Assembly: GCA_017305135.1 (NCBI GenBank)
Contig: JAFKNA010000008.1
Location: forward strand, 62,001-126,000
Source of the DNA: Lysobacterales bacterium
GTDB taxonomy: Bacteria > Pseudomonadota > Gammaproteobacteria > Xanthomonadales > Rhodanobacteraceae
DNA: 64,000 bases
Direction of reading: 5' to 3'
Part shown: piece by piece, positions 51,245 to 61,098 of the stretch
Numbering within the stretch: position 1 is the first letter of the stretch
Layout of the letters: each line of letters opens with the position of its first letter
The notes under the pieces: model-generated
What the model was told of the DNA's origin: nothing
Seen by the model: only the letters and a program-made list of their open reading frames with translations
The model's database searches: none
Position numbers and translations under genes: made by a program

Positions 51245-53989
51245 CTAATGCGCCTCGTCCCAGTTATCGCCGGCGCCGACCTCGACCAGCAGCGGCACGC
51301 GGAGGTCGGCGGCGGCCTGCATGCGCTCGCGGATGCCGGCGCTGATGGCGTCGACCTGGTCGGCGCGCACCTCGAACACCAACTCGTCGTGGACCTGCAG
51401 CAGCATGCGGGCGGAGTCCTCCTGTCCGTGCAGCCAGTCGTCCACGGCGATCATGGCGCGCTTGATGATGTCGGCGGCGGTGCCCTGCATGGGTGCGTTG
51501 ATGGCGGCGCGCTCGGCGCCGGCGCGCTGGGCGGCGTTGCGTGAATTGATGTAGTCCAGGTACAGCCGCCGCCCGAACAGGGTCTCGACGTTGCCGTCGC
51601 GGTGCGCCTGTTCGCGGATCGCCTGCATGAAGTCGCGCACGCCCGGGTAGCGGGCGAAGTAGCGCGCCATGTAATCCTGCGCCTCCGTACGGCCGACACC
51701 GAGCTGGCGCGCCAGGCCGAATGCGCTCATGCCGTACATGAGGCCGAAGTTGATGGCCTTGGCGGCACGGCGCTGGTTGGCCTCGACCTGCTCCTGCGGC
51801 AGGTCGAAGACCTCGGCGGCGGTGGCGCGGTGCACGTCGTGGCCGCCGTGGAACGCCGCCAGCAGGCCCGCGTCGCCGGACAGGTGGGCCATGATGCGCA
51901 GCTCGATCTGCGAATAGTCGGCGGCGACGATCTTCCAGCCCGGCGGCGCGATGAAGGCTTGGCGGATCCGCCGCCCTTCCTCGGTGCGGATCGGGATGTT
52001 CTGGAGGTTCGGATCGGAGGAGGCAAGGCGGCCGGTGGCCGCGGTGGCCTGGCCGTAGCAGGTATGCACTCGGCCGCTGCGCGGGTTGACGATGTCCGCC
52101 AGCTTCTCGGTGTAGGTGCTGCGCAGCTTGGCCAGCGCGCGGTAGTCGAGGATCACCCGCGGCAGCTCGTGCTGGTCGGCGATCGCCTCCAGCGCCTCCT
52201 CGTTGGTGGAGGGCTGCCCGCCCGGCGTCTTCACCCGCACCGGCAGGCCGAGTTCCTCGAACAGGATCGCACAGAGCTGGCGCGTGGAATCCAGGCTGAA
52301 GGCGTGCCCGGCGACGCGGTGCGCTTCTTCGGTGAGTTCGTGCATGCGCCGCGCCAGCTCACCGCTCTGGCGCTTCAGCGCCGCCACGTCGACCAGCACG
52401 CCGTGCTGTTCCATGCGCGCCAGCACCGGCACCAGCGGCATCTCGATGTGCTCGTACACCGAGCGCAGGCCGTCCTCGGCGGCGAAGCCGGGCCACTGCG
52501 CGAGGTGCAGGCGCAGCGTGATGTCGGCGTCCTCGGCGGCGTAGCGACAGGCGGTGTCGAGGCCGACCTGGCTGAACGGAATCCGTTTCGCGCCCTTGCC
52601 GGTCACGTCGTCATAGCGGAGCGTCTCGTAGCCGAGCAGGCGTTTGGCCTGCGTGTCCATGTCGTGCCGCCAGGTGGAGTGCAGCACATAGGATTCGAGC
52701 AGGGTGTCGTGGCGCAGGCCGGCGACGGCGATGCCGGCGCAGGCCAGCACGTTGACGTCGTACTTGGCGTTCTGCGCGAGCTTGGGCGGGGCCGGATCCT
52801 CCAGGATCGGCCGCAGCGCGGCCAGCACCCGCTCGCGCGGCAACTGCACCGGCGCGCCGGGGTAATCGTGGCCGAGCGGGATGTAGCAGGCGCGTTTCGG
52901 CTCCACCGCGAAGGAGAGCCCGACCAGTTCCGCGCGCATCGGATCGAGCGAGCTGGTCTCGGTATCGAAGGCGACCAGGCTGGCGCCGGCGAGCTTCTCC
53001 ACCCAAGCGTCGAGCTGCGCCTCGCTGGTGACCAGCTCGTAGTCGCCGGGGCCGGCGAGGTCCGGATCGATGCCGGTGGCCATGGCGATGGCGGCAGGCG
53101 CGGGTGCGGCCTCGACTACCACTTCCGGTTCGATGGCGGCGTCCAGCTCCTTCAGCGCGGCATTGAACTCGTAGCGCTGGTAGAGCGGGCGCAGCCGCCC
53201 GGCGTCGCGCTCGCGCAGGGCGAGGTCGTGCGGCCCCACCTCGAGGTCCACGTCGGTCTTGATGGTGGCGAGCTGGCGCGACAGCGGCAGGTGCTCGAGC
53301 GCGCGGCGCAGGTTCTCGCCGACCTTGCCGCCGACCGCGTGCGCGTTGGCGATCACCCCATCCAGGTTGCCGTGCGCGGCCAGCCACTTGGCGGCCGTCT
53401 TTGGTCCGCATTTCTCGACGCCGGGGATGTTGTCCACGCTGTCGCCGACCAAGGCCAGGTAGTCGATGATCTGGTCCGGGCGCACGCCGAACTTCTCCAG
53501 CACCGCCGCCTCGTCCAGGGTGGTGTTGGTCATGGTGTTGACCAGCGAGACGCCGGGGCGCACCAGTTGCGCGAAATCCTTGTCGCTGGTCGAGACCGTC
53601 ACCTCCATGCCGGCGGCGGCGGCCTGCAGGGCGAGGGTGCCGATCACGTCATCCGCTTCGACGCCCTCCACGCGCAGGATTGGAATGCCGAGCGCCTCGA
53701 CGATGGCGAGCATCGGCTCGATCTGCACCAGCAGGTCGTCGGGCGTGGCCTGGCGGGTCGCCTTGTAGGCGGGATAGAGCGCGTCGCGGAAGGTCGGCCC
53801 CGGCGCGTCCTGCACGAAGGCGATGTGTTCGGGCTTCTGCTTCAGGATCGAGCGCAGCATGTTGACCACACCGAACAGCGCGCCGGTCGGCTCGCCGGCG
53901 GCGTTGGTCAGCGGCGGCAGCGCGTGGAAGGCGCGGAACAGGTACGAGGAGCCGTCGATCAGGACGAGGCGCGGACGCGGAGAGGGCAT
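51245..53989 (-). CDS. polA: DNA polymerase I
   Basis: 914 residues. Three domains in order: a 5'-3' exonuclease (LVLIDGSSYLFRAFHALP to about residue 290), a 3'-5' exonuclease with the acidic FDTETSSLDPMRAELVGLSF motif and its partner Asp residues, so proofreading should be active, and the polymerase with motif A DYSQIELRIMAHLSGD, motif B RRAAKAINFGLMYGMSAFGL and motif C QVHDELVFEV. It fills gaps in repair and removes Okazaki primers. The DUF2782 gene starts divergently 195 bases upstream. Downstream lie the predicted small RNA and its terminator. Confidence 0.98.
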   Translation of the reverse strand: MPSPRPRLVLIDGSSYLFRAFHALPPLTNAAGEPTGALFGVVNMLRSILKQKPEHIAFVQDAPGPTFRDALYPAYKATRQATPDDLLVQIEPMLAIVEALGIPILRVEGVEADDVIGTLALQAAAAGMEVTVSTSDKDFAQLVRPGVSLVNTMTNTTLDEAAVLEKFGVRPDQIIDYLALVGDSVDNIPGVEKCGPKTAAKWLAAHGNLDGVIANAHAVGGKVGENLRRALEHLPLSRQLATIKTDVDLEVGPHDLALRERDAGRLRPLYQRYEFNAALKELDAAIEPEVVVEAAPAPAAIAMATGIDPDLAGPGDYELVTSEAQLDAWVEKLAGASLVAFDTETSSLDPMRAELVGLSFAVEPKRACYIPLGHDYPGAPVQLPRERVLAALRPILEDPAPPKLAQNAKYDVNVLACAGIAVAGLRHDTLLESYVLHSTWRHDMDTQAKRLLGYETLRYDDVTGKGAKRIPFSQVGLDTACRYAAEDADITLRLHLAQWPGFAAEDGLRSVYEHIEMPLVPVLARMEQHGVLVDVAALKRQSGELARRMHELTEEAHRVAGHAFSLDSTRQLCAILFEELGLPVRVKTPGGQPSTNEEALEAIADQHELPRVILDYRALAKLRSTYTEKLADIVNPRSGRVHTCYGQATAATGRLASSDPNLQNIPIRTEEGRRIRQAFIAPPGWKIVAADYSQIELRIMAHLSGDAGLLAAFHGGHDVHRATAAEVFDLPQEQVEANQRRAAKAINFGLMYGMSAFGLARQLGVGRTEAQDYMARYFARYPGVRDFMQAIREQAHRDGNVETLFGRRLYLDYINSRNAAQRAGAERAAINAPMQGTAADIIKRAMIAVDDWLHGQEDSARMLLQVHDELVFEVRADQVDAISAGIRERMQAAADLRVPLLVEVGAGDNWDEAH

Positions 53990-54183
53990 GGCTTCGGGCT
54001 ACGGCAACGAAGCGCCAGCTTGGCGCGCACGCACCCTCAATGCAACGCCGCGCGCCCGGCCTGCCGAGGCGCTGGTCCAACCCTGCGAGGGCGCGACCAC
54101 GCCGACCTCCGACCGCGGGATCGGTGCCGTTCACCAGCGCGGCGCGCAGTCTGATAGGCTCGAAGCCTGCAAGGAGAACCGCC

Positions 54184-54672
54184 ATGAACCGCAGCCTGCA
54201 CCTCGCGATCGCCCTTTCCGTGGCCGGCGTGTTCGGCCTCGCCCATGCACAGTCCGCAACACCCCGGCAACCGCCGGCGGACATCCCGCCGCCACCCGGC
54301 CTCGACGATCCGGGCGTCGGCACTGCCGCGGCTCCCGCGCAGGATGAAGCTGCCCCGGCCACGCGTGCCGCCGGCGAGGATGCGCTGGCGCCGCTGCCCC
54401 GGCCCGATTCCCGCCTGGTACGCGACAAGGCCTCGCGCGAGGCGGCGAGCGACCGCGAACGCATCGCTGCAAGCGAGGTCACCAGCCGCCAGCAGGGCAC
54501 CGACACGGTCGAGGAATACCGCCAGAACGGGCGCCTGTGGATGGTCAGGATCCGCCCGGCCAGCGGCCCCGAGCAGACCTTCTACGCCACCGACCCGAGC
54601 GGCCGGCTGGTGCGCGACCCCAACATGGGACCGGTGGCGCCGGTGTATTACACGCTGTACGAGTGGAAATAG
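54184..54672 (+). CDS. DUF2782 secreted protein
   Basis: 162 residues. The ATG at 54184, preceded by AAGGAG, opens a signal peptide (SLHLAIALSVAGVFGLAHAQ). A Pro/Ala-rich linker covers residues about 24-90. The conserved DUF2782 domain is at the C-terminus: TVEEYRQNGRLWMVRIRPASG followed by PEQTFYATDPSGRL and PVYYTLYEW. This small periplasmic family is typically encoded beside polA in gammaproteobacteria. No function is known and no catalytic residues are apparent. Longer upstream frames are rejected because they would hide the signal peptide. Confidence 0.88.
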   Translation: MNRSLHLAIALSVAGVFGLAHAQSATPRQPPADIPPPPGLDDPGVGTAAAPAQDEAAPATRAAGEDALAPLPRPDSRLVRDKASREAASDRERIAASEVTSRQQGTDTVEEYRQNGRLWMVRIRPASGPEQTFYATDPSGRLVRDPNMGPVAPVYYTLYEWK

Positions 54673-54734
54673 AAGCCGGGATCAAGGCTGCGCAGGCAGA
54701 TGCCGGGCGCTGCTGCGCAGCGGTGGTGCGATGC

Positions 54735-55015
54735 GGATATTGATCCTTGCAAGAAGCTGATCGACCGTATCGGAACAGGGAGCGGAAAACCTGTTTTCGT
54801 CGGCCCTGCTGAAGCTCGAAATGGTCCGGGCATTGCGGTGGGAAGGGCTGCCCGTCGAACGGGCCCGCCCGGTGCTCGATCGCCTGCAGCTGGTCAGCCT
54901 CGACGATGCCGTCCTGCAGCTTGCGGCCGCCATCGAGCCACACGTCTCGGCCCGGATGCGGTCGTCGTGACCCACGATTCGAGGATGGCGGCGGCGGCGA
55001 TCCGGATGGGACTGC
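54735..55015 (+). pseudogene. Decayed PIN-domain (VapC-type) toxin
   Basis: Fragments of one PIN protein are spread over two frames. Around 54744-54770 K-K-L-I-D-R resembles the start after a DTS-type Asp. From 54788 the frame gives ENLFSSALLKLEMVRALRWE and LDRLQLVSLDDAVLQLAAAIEP, ending at a TGA at 54966-54968. In another frame GPDAVVVTHDSRMAAAAIRMG follows, the usual PIN C-terminus. The middle part with the third acidic residue (the D-A-(L/I)-H-L helix) is missing and at least two frame changes are needed. It is therefore a remnant of a toxin-antitoxin module; no antitoxin is recognisable upstream. The rest of the 485-base gap (54673-55157) holds nothing else. Confidence 0.6.
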
Positions 55016-55157
55016 AAAAGTCGCGATCCCCTCGCCTGAGGGTGGTCCGGCTCCCTCGGGTGAAACGGAGCGCAGCAGCGACTTGCCCGATTCCCGTGTC
55101 CTGCATCCAGTCCTCAGCCTGGCTGCCGGGCGCATGCAGCCTGCCCAGCAAAAGGCG

Positions 55158-56144
<987 letters not shown>

Positions 56145-56245
56145 CTAGCAGCGGGCCGCCCGCATCGCGCCGACGGGCCGGGTGGAGTGCGGCAGCTTGC
56201 CGCGGCCATGCCATAATCCGGCACGCCCTTTCCCGCCCCCGACCC

Positions 56246-57442
56246 GTGCCCAGCCGGATCCCCGCGCTCGCCATCACCGCCTTCACCGCCACGTCCGCGC
56301 TCGGCCGCGGCCGCGCCGCGCACCTCGAGGCGCTTCGCCTGGAACGCAGCGGGTTGCGCGACAACGATTTCACGTCAACGCCGCTGCCCTGCGCGATCGG
56401 CCGCGTCGACAGCCTGGAACAGGCGCCGCTTCCGGCCGGGTGGTCGACGCAGGACTGCCGCAACAACCGCCTCGCCTGGCTCGGCCTGCAGGCCGACGGC
56501 TTCCTGCACGCGGCGCGAAGCGCGATCGAGCGCCATGTCGCGGAACGCGTGGCGCTGGTCGTCGGCACCTCGACCGCCAGCATCGGCGCCACCGAGGACG
56601 CCTACGCTCGCCTGGAAGACGGGCGCTTTCCTTCCAGGCTCGCCAATCCGCAGCTGCATACGCCGCATTCGCCGGGCCTGTTCCTGCAGCAGGTGTTCGG
56701 TACGCGCGGGCCCTGCCTGACGGTCGCCACCGCCTGTTCCTCGAGCGCCAAGGTGTTCGCCAAGGCCGAGCGGCTGATCCGCACCGGCGTGGCCGATGCG
56801 GCGATTGTCGCCGGCGTCGACACGCTGTGCGGCTCGGTGCTGTTCGGCTTCAACGCGCTGGAACTGGTGGCGCCCGAACCCTGCCGCCCGTTCGACGCGG
56901 CGCGGCGCGGCATTTCGATCGGCGAGGCGGCCGGATTCGCGCTGCTCGAACGGGACGCGGACGCGGACGCCCCGCGGCTGCTCGGCTACGGCGAATCCTG
57001 CGATGCCTGGCACATGTCCACGCCGCATCCGGAGGGACTCGGCGCCCGCCGCGCGCTGGCCGATGCCTTCGCGCGGAGCGGCCGCGAGCCCGGCGATGTC
57101 GACTACATCAACCTGCACGGCACGGCGACGGCGAAGAACGACGAGGTCGAGGCGGCGGTGGTGGCCGAGGTGTTCCCGGCACGCACGCGCGCGAGTTCCA
57201 CCAAGGGCTGGACCGGCCATACCCTCGGTGCGGCGGGCATCCTCGAGGCGGTGCTCACCTTGCTGGCGATGGAACAGGGCCTGGTTCCAGGTACGCTCAA
57301 TACGACGCGGCCGGATCCCGCCTGCGGACCACAGCTTGCGCTGCATAACGAGGCGCGAACCATCCGTACCGCGTTCAGCCATTCGTTTGGCTTCGGCGGC
57401 AACAACTGCATCCTGGTATTCGGGAGCGAGGGAGCGCGATGA
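56246..57442 (+). CDS. Beta-ketoacyl-ACP synthase (aryl-polyene type)
   Basis: 398 residues from a GTG at 56246. KAS I/II-type condensing enzyme with nucleophile Cys164 in VATACSSSAKVFAKAE and the two catalytic His in NLHGTATAKNDEVEA and KGWTGHTLGAAGILEAV; the C-terminal SFGFGGNNCILVF loop is complete. Chain extension of an aryl-polyene or xanthomonadin-type polyene is inferred from the partner immediately downstream (chain-length-factor homologue, ATGA overlap), the FabG at 61099 and the ligase at 48733. First gene of a four-gene operon with overlapping stop-start codons. Confidence 0.9.
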   Translation: MPSRIPALAITAFTATSALGRGRAAHLEALRLERSGLRDNDFTSTPLPCAIGRVDSLEQAPLPAGWSTQDCRNNRLAWLGLQADGFLHAARSAIERHVAERVALVVGTSTASIGATEDAYARLEDGRFPSRLANPQLHTPHSPGLFLQQVFGTRGPCLTVATACSSSAKVFAKAERLIRTGVADAAIVAGVDTLCGSVLFGFNALELVAPEPCRPFDAARRGISIGEAAGFALLERDADADAPRLLGYGESCDAWHMSTPHPEGLGARRALADAFARSGREPGDVDYINLHGTATAKNDEVEAAVVAEVFPARTRASSTKGWTGHTLGAAGILEAVLTLLAMEQGLVPGTLNTTRPDPACGPQLALHNEARTIRTAFSHSFGFGGNNCILVFGSEGAR

Positions 57443-58212
57443 GCGGGAACTGGCTGGAAGTGGACCTGCGTGGCATCGGCTGGTGGTCGCCGGCGGCGCC
57501 GGACTGGCCGTCGGCGGCGGCGCTGCTGCAGGAAGGCGCCGCCTGGCCCGGCGAGGGCGCCGCGAGGCCAGCCGCCCACGTGCTGTCTCCCAACGAGCGG
57601 CGCCGCGCGCCGGAGCCGGTGCGCATCGCCTGCGAGGCGGCCGCGCAGGCCTGTGAGGCGGCCGGCTGCGCTCCCGGTGAACTGCCGAGCGTGTTCACCT
57701 CGATCCATGGCGACCTCGGCATCACCGACGCGATGTGCGCCGCGCTGGCGATGGATCCCGCCACGCTGTCGCCGACGAAGTTCCACAACTCGGTACACAA
57801 CGCACCCGCCGGCTACTGGACCATGGCCACCGGCTGCCGCGAGGCCTCCACGTCGGTCAGCGCCTGGCAGGGCAGCTTCGCCGCGGGCCTGCTGGAGACG
57901 CTGGTGCAATGCCGGGCCGAAGCGCGCGCCACCCTGCTGGTGAGCTACGACATCGCCAACGTCGGCGCACTCGGCGCGGCGCTGCCGGAAAGTCGCGCGT
58001 ATGCATTCGCCCTGGTGGTGGCTCCCTCCGGTGGCCGGCGCGCGTCCGGCCGCCTGCGCGCGCGCCACGTCACCGCGCCTGCGCCCGCTCCGAAGGCACC
58101 TGCAGCGACCTCGCTGCAACCGCTGCTGCGCGCCCTGGCCACGCGCACGCCGGCATGCCTGCGCCTTCCCGCCGGCCCGGGAACCGCGCTGGAACTGGAA
58201 CTCGCCGCATGA
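57439..58212 (+). CDS. Beta-ketoacyl synthase chain-length-factor homologue
   Basis: 257 residues, half the length of a normal ketoacyl synthase. It keeps the N-terminal thiolase-fold half: GIGWWSPAAPDWP, then RRRAPEPVRIACEAAAQA and TKFHNSVHNAPAGYWTMATGCREASTSV. The last has a Cys at the active-site place, but the His pair of the C-terminal half is lacking. This matches the family found beside the KAS in aryl-polyene clusters, thought to set chain length as a heterodimer. Coupled on both sides by ATGA overlaps (57439-57442 and 58209-58212). Confidence 0.86.
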   Translation: MSGNWLEVDLRGIGWWSPAAPDWPSAAALLQEGAAWPGEGAARPAAHVLSPNERRRAPEPVRIACEAAAQACEAAGCAPGELPSVFTSIHGDLGITDAMCAALAMDPATLSPTKFHNSVHNAPAGYWTMATGCREASTSVSAWQGSFAAGLLETLVQCRAEARATLLVSYDIANVGALGAALPESRAYAFALVVAPSGGRRASGRLRARHVTAPAPAPKAPAATSLQPLLRALATRTPACLRLPAGPGTALELELAA

Positions 58213-58967
58213 GCGCCACCGAAGCCGATCGCATCGCCGTGGTGATACCGGCGCTCAACGAGGAACTGGCGATCCGTGGCGTGGTGGAATCGGTGCTCGC
58301 CATCTGCCCGCACGTGATCATCATCGACGACGGCTCCAGCGACCGCACCGTCGAATGCCTGGACGGACTCCCGGTCACCCTGATCCGCCACGAACGCCCG
58401 CTCGGCAAGGGCCAGGGCCTGCGCGACGGCTTCCGCAAGGCGCGCGAGCTCGGCTTCGACGCGGTGGTGACCATGGATGGTGACGGCCAGCACCTGGCCA
58501 GCGACATCCCGCGCCTCCTCGCCGCGGCGCGCCGCCACCCCGAGCACCTGGTGATTGGCGCGCGCATCCGCAACAAGGAAAACCAGCCCGCCTCGCGCCG
58601 CCGCGCCAACGCAGTCGCCGACTGGGGCATCTCCTGGGGCTGCGGCCTCCCGGTCGCCGATACCCAGAGCGGCCAGCGCTACTACCCGCTGGCGGCACTC
58701 GAGCTCGCCGACCTCGACGCCGACGACTTCGTGTTCGAGGCGGCGCTGCTCATCGCCGCCACCCGCGACAAGGGCCTCGGCGTGGTCTCGGTGCCGATCG
58801 AATCGCGCTACCGCGGCGAGTTCCGCGGCAGCCATTTCCGCCCGGTGCGCGACGTCACCCGCATCACCTGGTACACGATCCGGCGCGTGGTGCATTACGG
58901 CCGCGTGGTGCAGAGCTACCGCCGCTCGCACGCCACCCCGCCGCTGGTGTTCGACCCCGACGCATGA
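58209..58967 (+). CDS. Family 2 glycosyltransferase, dolichol-phosphate-mannosyltransferase-like
   Basis: 252 residues from ATG 58209 overlapping the previous stop. GT-A fold: IAVVIPALNEELAIRGVVESV, then the donor motif IIIDDGSSDRT and the metal site VVTMDGDGQHLASDIPRL. The region DTQSGQRYYPL and FEAALLIAAT follows the polyprenyl-phosphate glycosyltransferase pattern. The basic C-terminus (TIRRVVHYGRVVQSYRR) probably sits on the membrane. Glycosyltransferases of this type occur in xanthomonadin/aryl-polyene clusters, where they may attach the head-group lipid; that role is inferred from the operon. Confidence 0.88.
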   Translation: MSATEADRIAVVIPALNEELAIRGVVESVLAICPHVIIIDDGSSDRTVECLDGLPVTLIRHERPLGKGQGLRDGFRKARELGFDAVVTMDGDGQHLASDIPRLLAAARRHPEHLVIGARIRNKENQPASRRRANAVADWGISWGCGLPVADTQSGQRYYPLAALELADLDADDFVFEAALLIAATRDKGLGVVSVPIESRYRGEFRGSHFRPVRDVTRITWYTIRRVVHYGRVVQSYRRSHATPPLVFDPDA

Positions 58968-60211
58968 GCGGCGCCCACCTCCTGTGGCAGGTCTGCGTGA
59001 TCCTCGCCACCGCGCGGGCGCTGGCCTGGTTGCTCGGCCGCCTCGGCCAGCCGCCGGTGATCGGCGAGATGATCGCCGGCATCGTGCTCGGCCCGGTGGT
59101 GTTCGGCGCACTGGCGCCGGGCTGGCACGCGGCCTTGTTCCCGCCGGACGGCCTTGCGGCGCTTGGCGGGCTCAGCCAGATCGGCCTGGTGCTGTTCATG
59201 TTCATCGTCGGTGCGGAGCTGCGCGCTCCGGCCAGCGCCGGTGCGCAGCTTCGTGCCGCCGCCTGGGTCGGCGTGCCGGGCGTGCTGGTGCCGATGCTGC
59301 TCGGCTTCGCGATCGCGCCTCTGCTGCACCCGACCCTGGCGGGTGCCGGCGTCGGGCTGTTCCCGTTCGCCCTGTTCCTGGCCGCGGCAATGGCCATCAC
59401 CGCGTTCCCGATCCTCGCCCGCATCCTCAAGGAGCGCGGCATGACGCACACCCCGCTTGGCCAGCTCTCGCTGTCCTCGGCGGCGCTGGCCGACGTGCTG
59501 GCGTGGATCGCGCTGGCAGCGGTGGTCGGGCTGATGGGAGCCGGCCAGGGCTGGAGCGCGCTCGGCCGCATGCTGGCCGGGCTCGGCGTGCTCGCCGCGC
59601 TGGGCTTTGGCGTGCTGCGGCCGTGGCTGGCGCGCCGCATCGCCCGCGCGGCGCCGGACGGGCGGCCGCAGACCGGCCTGCTCGGGGTGCTCCTGATCGG
59701 CACCTTCGCGATGGCTGGCGCGACGGAGTGGCTGGGCTTGCACGCGGTGTTCGGCGCCTTCCTGTTCGGCGCCTGCCTGCCGCGCGACGACCGCCTGCTG
59801 GCGAGCCTCATCGAGCGCCTGCAACACATCGCCATCGTCGTGCTGATGCCGATGTTCTTCGCCCTCGCCGGCCTGCGCACCAGCGCCGACGCGTTCGGCG
59901 GCGCGGGCCTGCCGGCGCTCGGCCTGATCCTGCTCGTCGCCGTGGCCGGCAAGGTGCTCGGCGCCGGCGCCGGTGCGCGCATCGCCGGGCTCGGCTGGCG
60001 CGAGGCCTTCGCCGTCGGCGCGCTGATGAACGCGCGCGCCCTGATGGAGCTGATCGTGATGCAGGTCGGCCTCGACGCCGGCGTGATCGGCAGCGAGCTC
60101 TTCACCATGCTGATGGTGATGGCGATCGCCACCACGCTGGTGACGGCGCCGCTGGTGGACCTTTTCCTGCATGCCGGGCGCCGCCGCCGCGTGCGCGTGG
60201 CGGCGGATTGA
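58964..60211 (+). CDS. CPA2-family cation:proton antiporter
   Basis: 415 residues, ATG overlapping the glycosyltransferase stop. About twelve to thirteen helices with the family motif LGQPPVIGEMIAGIVLGPVVFG at the N-terminus, then IGLVLFMFIVGAEL, FALFLAAAMAITAFPILARIL (with the ion-site region) and FGAFLFGACLPRDDRL in the middle. It resembles KefB/Nha-type sodium or potassium:proton exchangers but has no C-terminal nucleotide-binding (TrkA-N) domain. It is unexpected as the last gene of an aryl-polyene operon: it may just share the promoter, or it may link pH or ion state to pigment synthesis. Confidence 0.9.
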   Translation: MSGAHLLWQVCVILATARALAWLLGRLGQPPVIGEMIAGIVLGPVVFGALAPGWHAALFPPDGLAALGGLSQIGLVLFMFIVGAELRAPASAGAQLRAAAWVGVPGVLVPMLLGFAIAPLLHPTLAGAGVGLFPFALFLAAAMAITAFPILARILKERGMTHTPLGQLSLSSAALADVLAWIALAAVVGLMGAGQGWSALGRMLAGLGVLAALGFGVLRPWLARRIARAAPDGRPQTGLLGVLLIGTFAMAGATEWLGLHAVFGAFLFGACLPRDDRLLASLIERLQHIAIVVLMPMFFALAGLRTSADAFGGAGLPALGLILLVAVAGKVLGAGAGARIAGLGWREAFAVGALMNARALMELIVMQVGLDAGVIGSELFTMLMVMAIATTLVTAPLVDLFLHAGRRRRVRVAAD

Positions 60212-60247
60212 CACGCCCGGTCGTCTGCAACAGCGGGCGACCCACCG

Positions 60248-60670
60248 TCAACGCGGCCGCGCACTCCCGGCCGGCGCGGCAAGCACGTTGACCGCCAGCC
60301 CGTGCGCGGCGGCGACGAGGCGCTCGTCGTGGGTCCACAATGCACTGCAGCCGTGGTGCTGGGCAGCGGCGAGGTGCAGCGCGTCGGGCGTCTTGATGCC
60401 GAAACGCGCCCGCAAGCGGGCGCCCTGCACGAATACCTCATCGGTCATCGGCAGCAGGACAAGCTGCTCCAGTGCTTGCTCGTAATACTGCTGCAACACC
60501 AGGTTGCCGGTTCGCATGGGTGCCGCCAGGCATTCCAGCTTTACCAGCGGCGTGATCGCGTAGCGGCCGGGCGGCTCGGCCGACAGCGCCTCCAGCACGC
60601 GCGCGCCGAACTCGGGATGCCCTTCGATCGCATAGACGAGCAGGCAGGTGTCGAGGTAGATCAATCCCAC
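60248..60670 (-). CDS. VapC-like PIN-domain toxin
   Basis: 140 residues. PIN acidic sites: IYLDTCLLVYAIEG (first Asp), VKLECLAAPMR (Glu), IKTPDALHLAAA (Asp) and LWTHDERL (last Asp), all present. It starts 10 bases before the antitoxin stop (60661-60663) on the same strand, so translation is coupled. RNase activity and growth arrest are inferred from the family. Convergent with the antiporter gene. Confidence 0.9.
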   Translation of the reverse strand: MGLIYLDTCLLVYAIEGHPEFGARVLEALSAEPPGRYAITPLVKLECLAAPMRTGNLVLQQYYEQALEQLVLLPMTDEVFVQGARLRARFGIKTPDALHLAAAQHHGCSALWTHDERLVAAAHGLAVNVLAAPAGSARPR

Positions 60671-60927
60671 CCGGCAGCCTCGTCGCGCAGGGCCTGCTCG
60701 ATTTCCTGCCGGTCGCGCGCGACGTGCGCGGGCAGGGGGTGGCGGGCGAGCCAGTCGACGAACCCGGCCCTGTCACCGTCGGCGCGAGCTGTTGCAATCG
60801 GATCGTCGACGGGAACCAGGCGCGCCGCCGGCACGCCGCGATTGGCGATGATCACTTCTTCCCCGGATTGCACGCGCTTGACGAGACGCGACAACTGGTT
60901 CTTGGCTTCCAGGATGTTGACTCGCAT
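60661..60927 (-). CDS. Phd/YefM-type antitoxin
   Basis: 88 residues from ATG 60927 (an in-frame ATG at 60942 and one at 60978 are also possible). The N-terminal half MRVNILEAKNQLSRLVKRV, QSGEEVIIANRGVPAARLVPV is the standard Phd/YefM fold; residues 55-88 should be the toxin-binding tail. Overlap with the PIN toxin gene confirms the pair. A 22-bp near-palindrome at 60980-61001 upstream is the likely operator. Confidence 0.9.
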   Translation of the reverse strand: MRVNILEAKNQLSRLVKRVQSGEEVIIANRGVPAARLVPVDDPIATARADGDRAGFVDWLARHPLPAHVARDRQEIEQALRDEAAGWD

Positions 60928-60979
60928 GGTGTTGGCCTGCATGGCGTGCTGCGTCTGACCCAGCAGGCTAGCACGCACG

Positions 60980-61001
60980 GGTCAACCTGGCCAAGTTGAC
61001 C
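60980..61001. promoter_or_regulatory. Palindromic operator candidate of the second toxin-antitoxin pair
   Basis: GGTCAAC-CTGGCCAA-GTTGACC: 7-bp perfect arms around a TGGCCA core, so 10 of 11 base pairs are symmetrical. It lies 53 bases upstream of the antitoxin start at 60927, and TTGACC hexamers in both directions overlap it. Confidence 0.5.
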
Positions 61002-61098
61002 AGACCGATCGCGAATGTCGGCAGCGGCTTGCCCCGGAATGGCGAGCTCCTGGTGCGCGGTGACTTGCCCAGGTCTTCCCTCGTGGCTGCGTGGCGAA

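Noticed and set aside
51602-54154. 850-residue plus-strand ORF opposite polA
   Set aside because: Mirror frame of polA with the composition typical of antisense frames in high-GC genomes.
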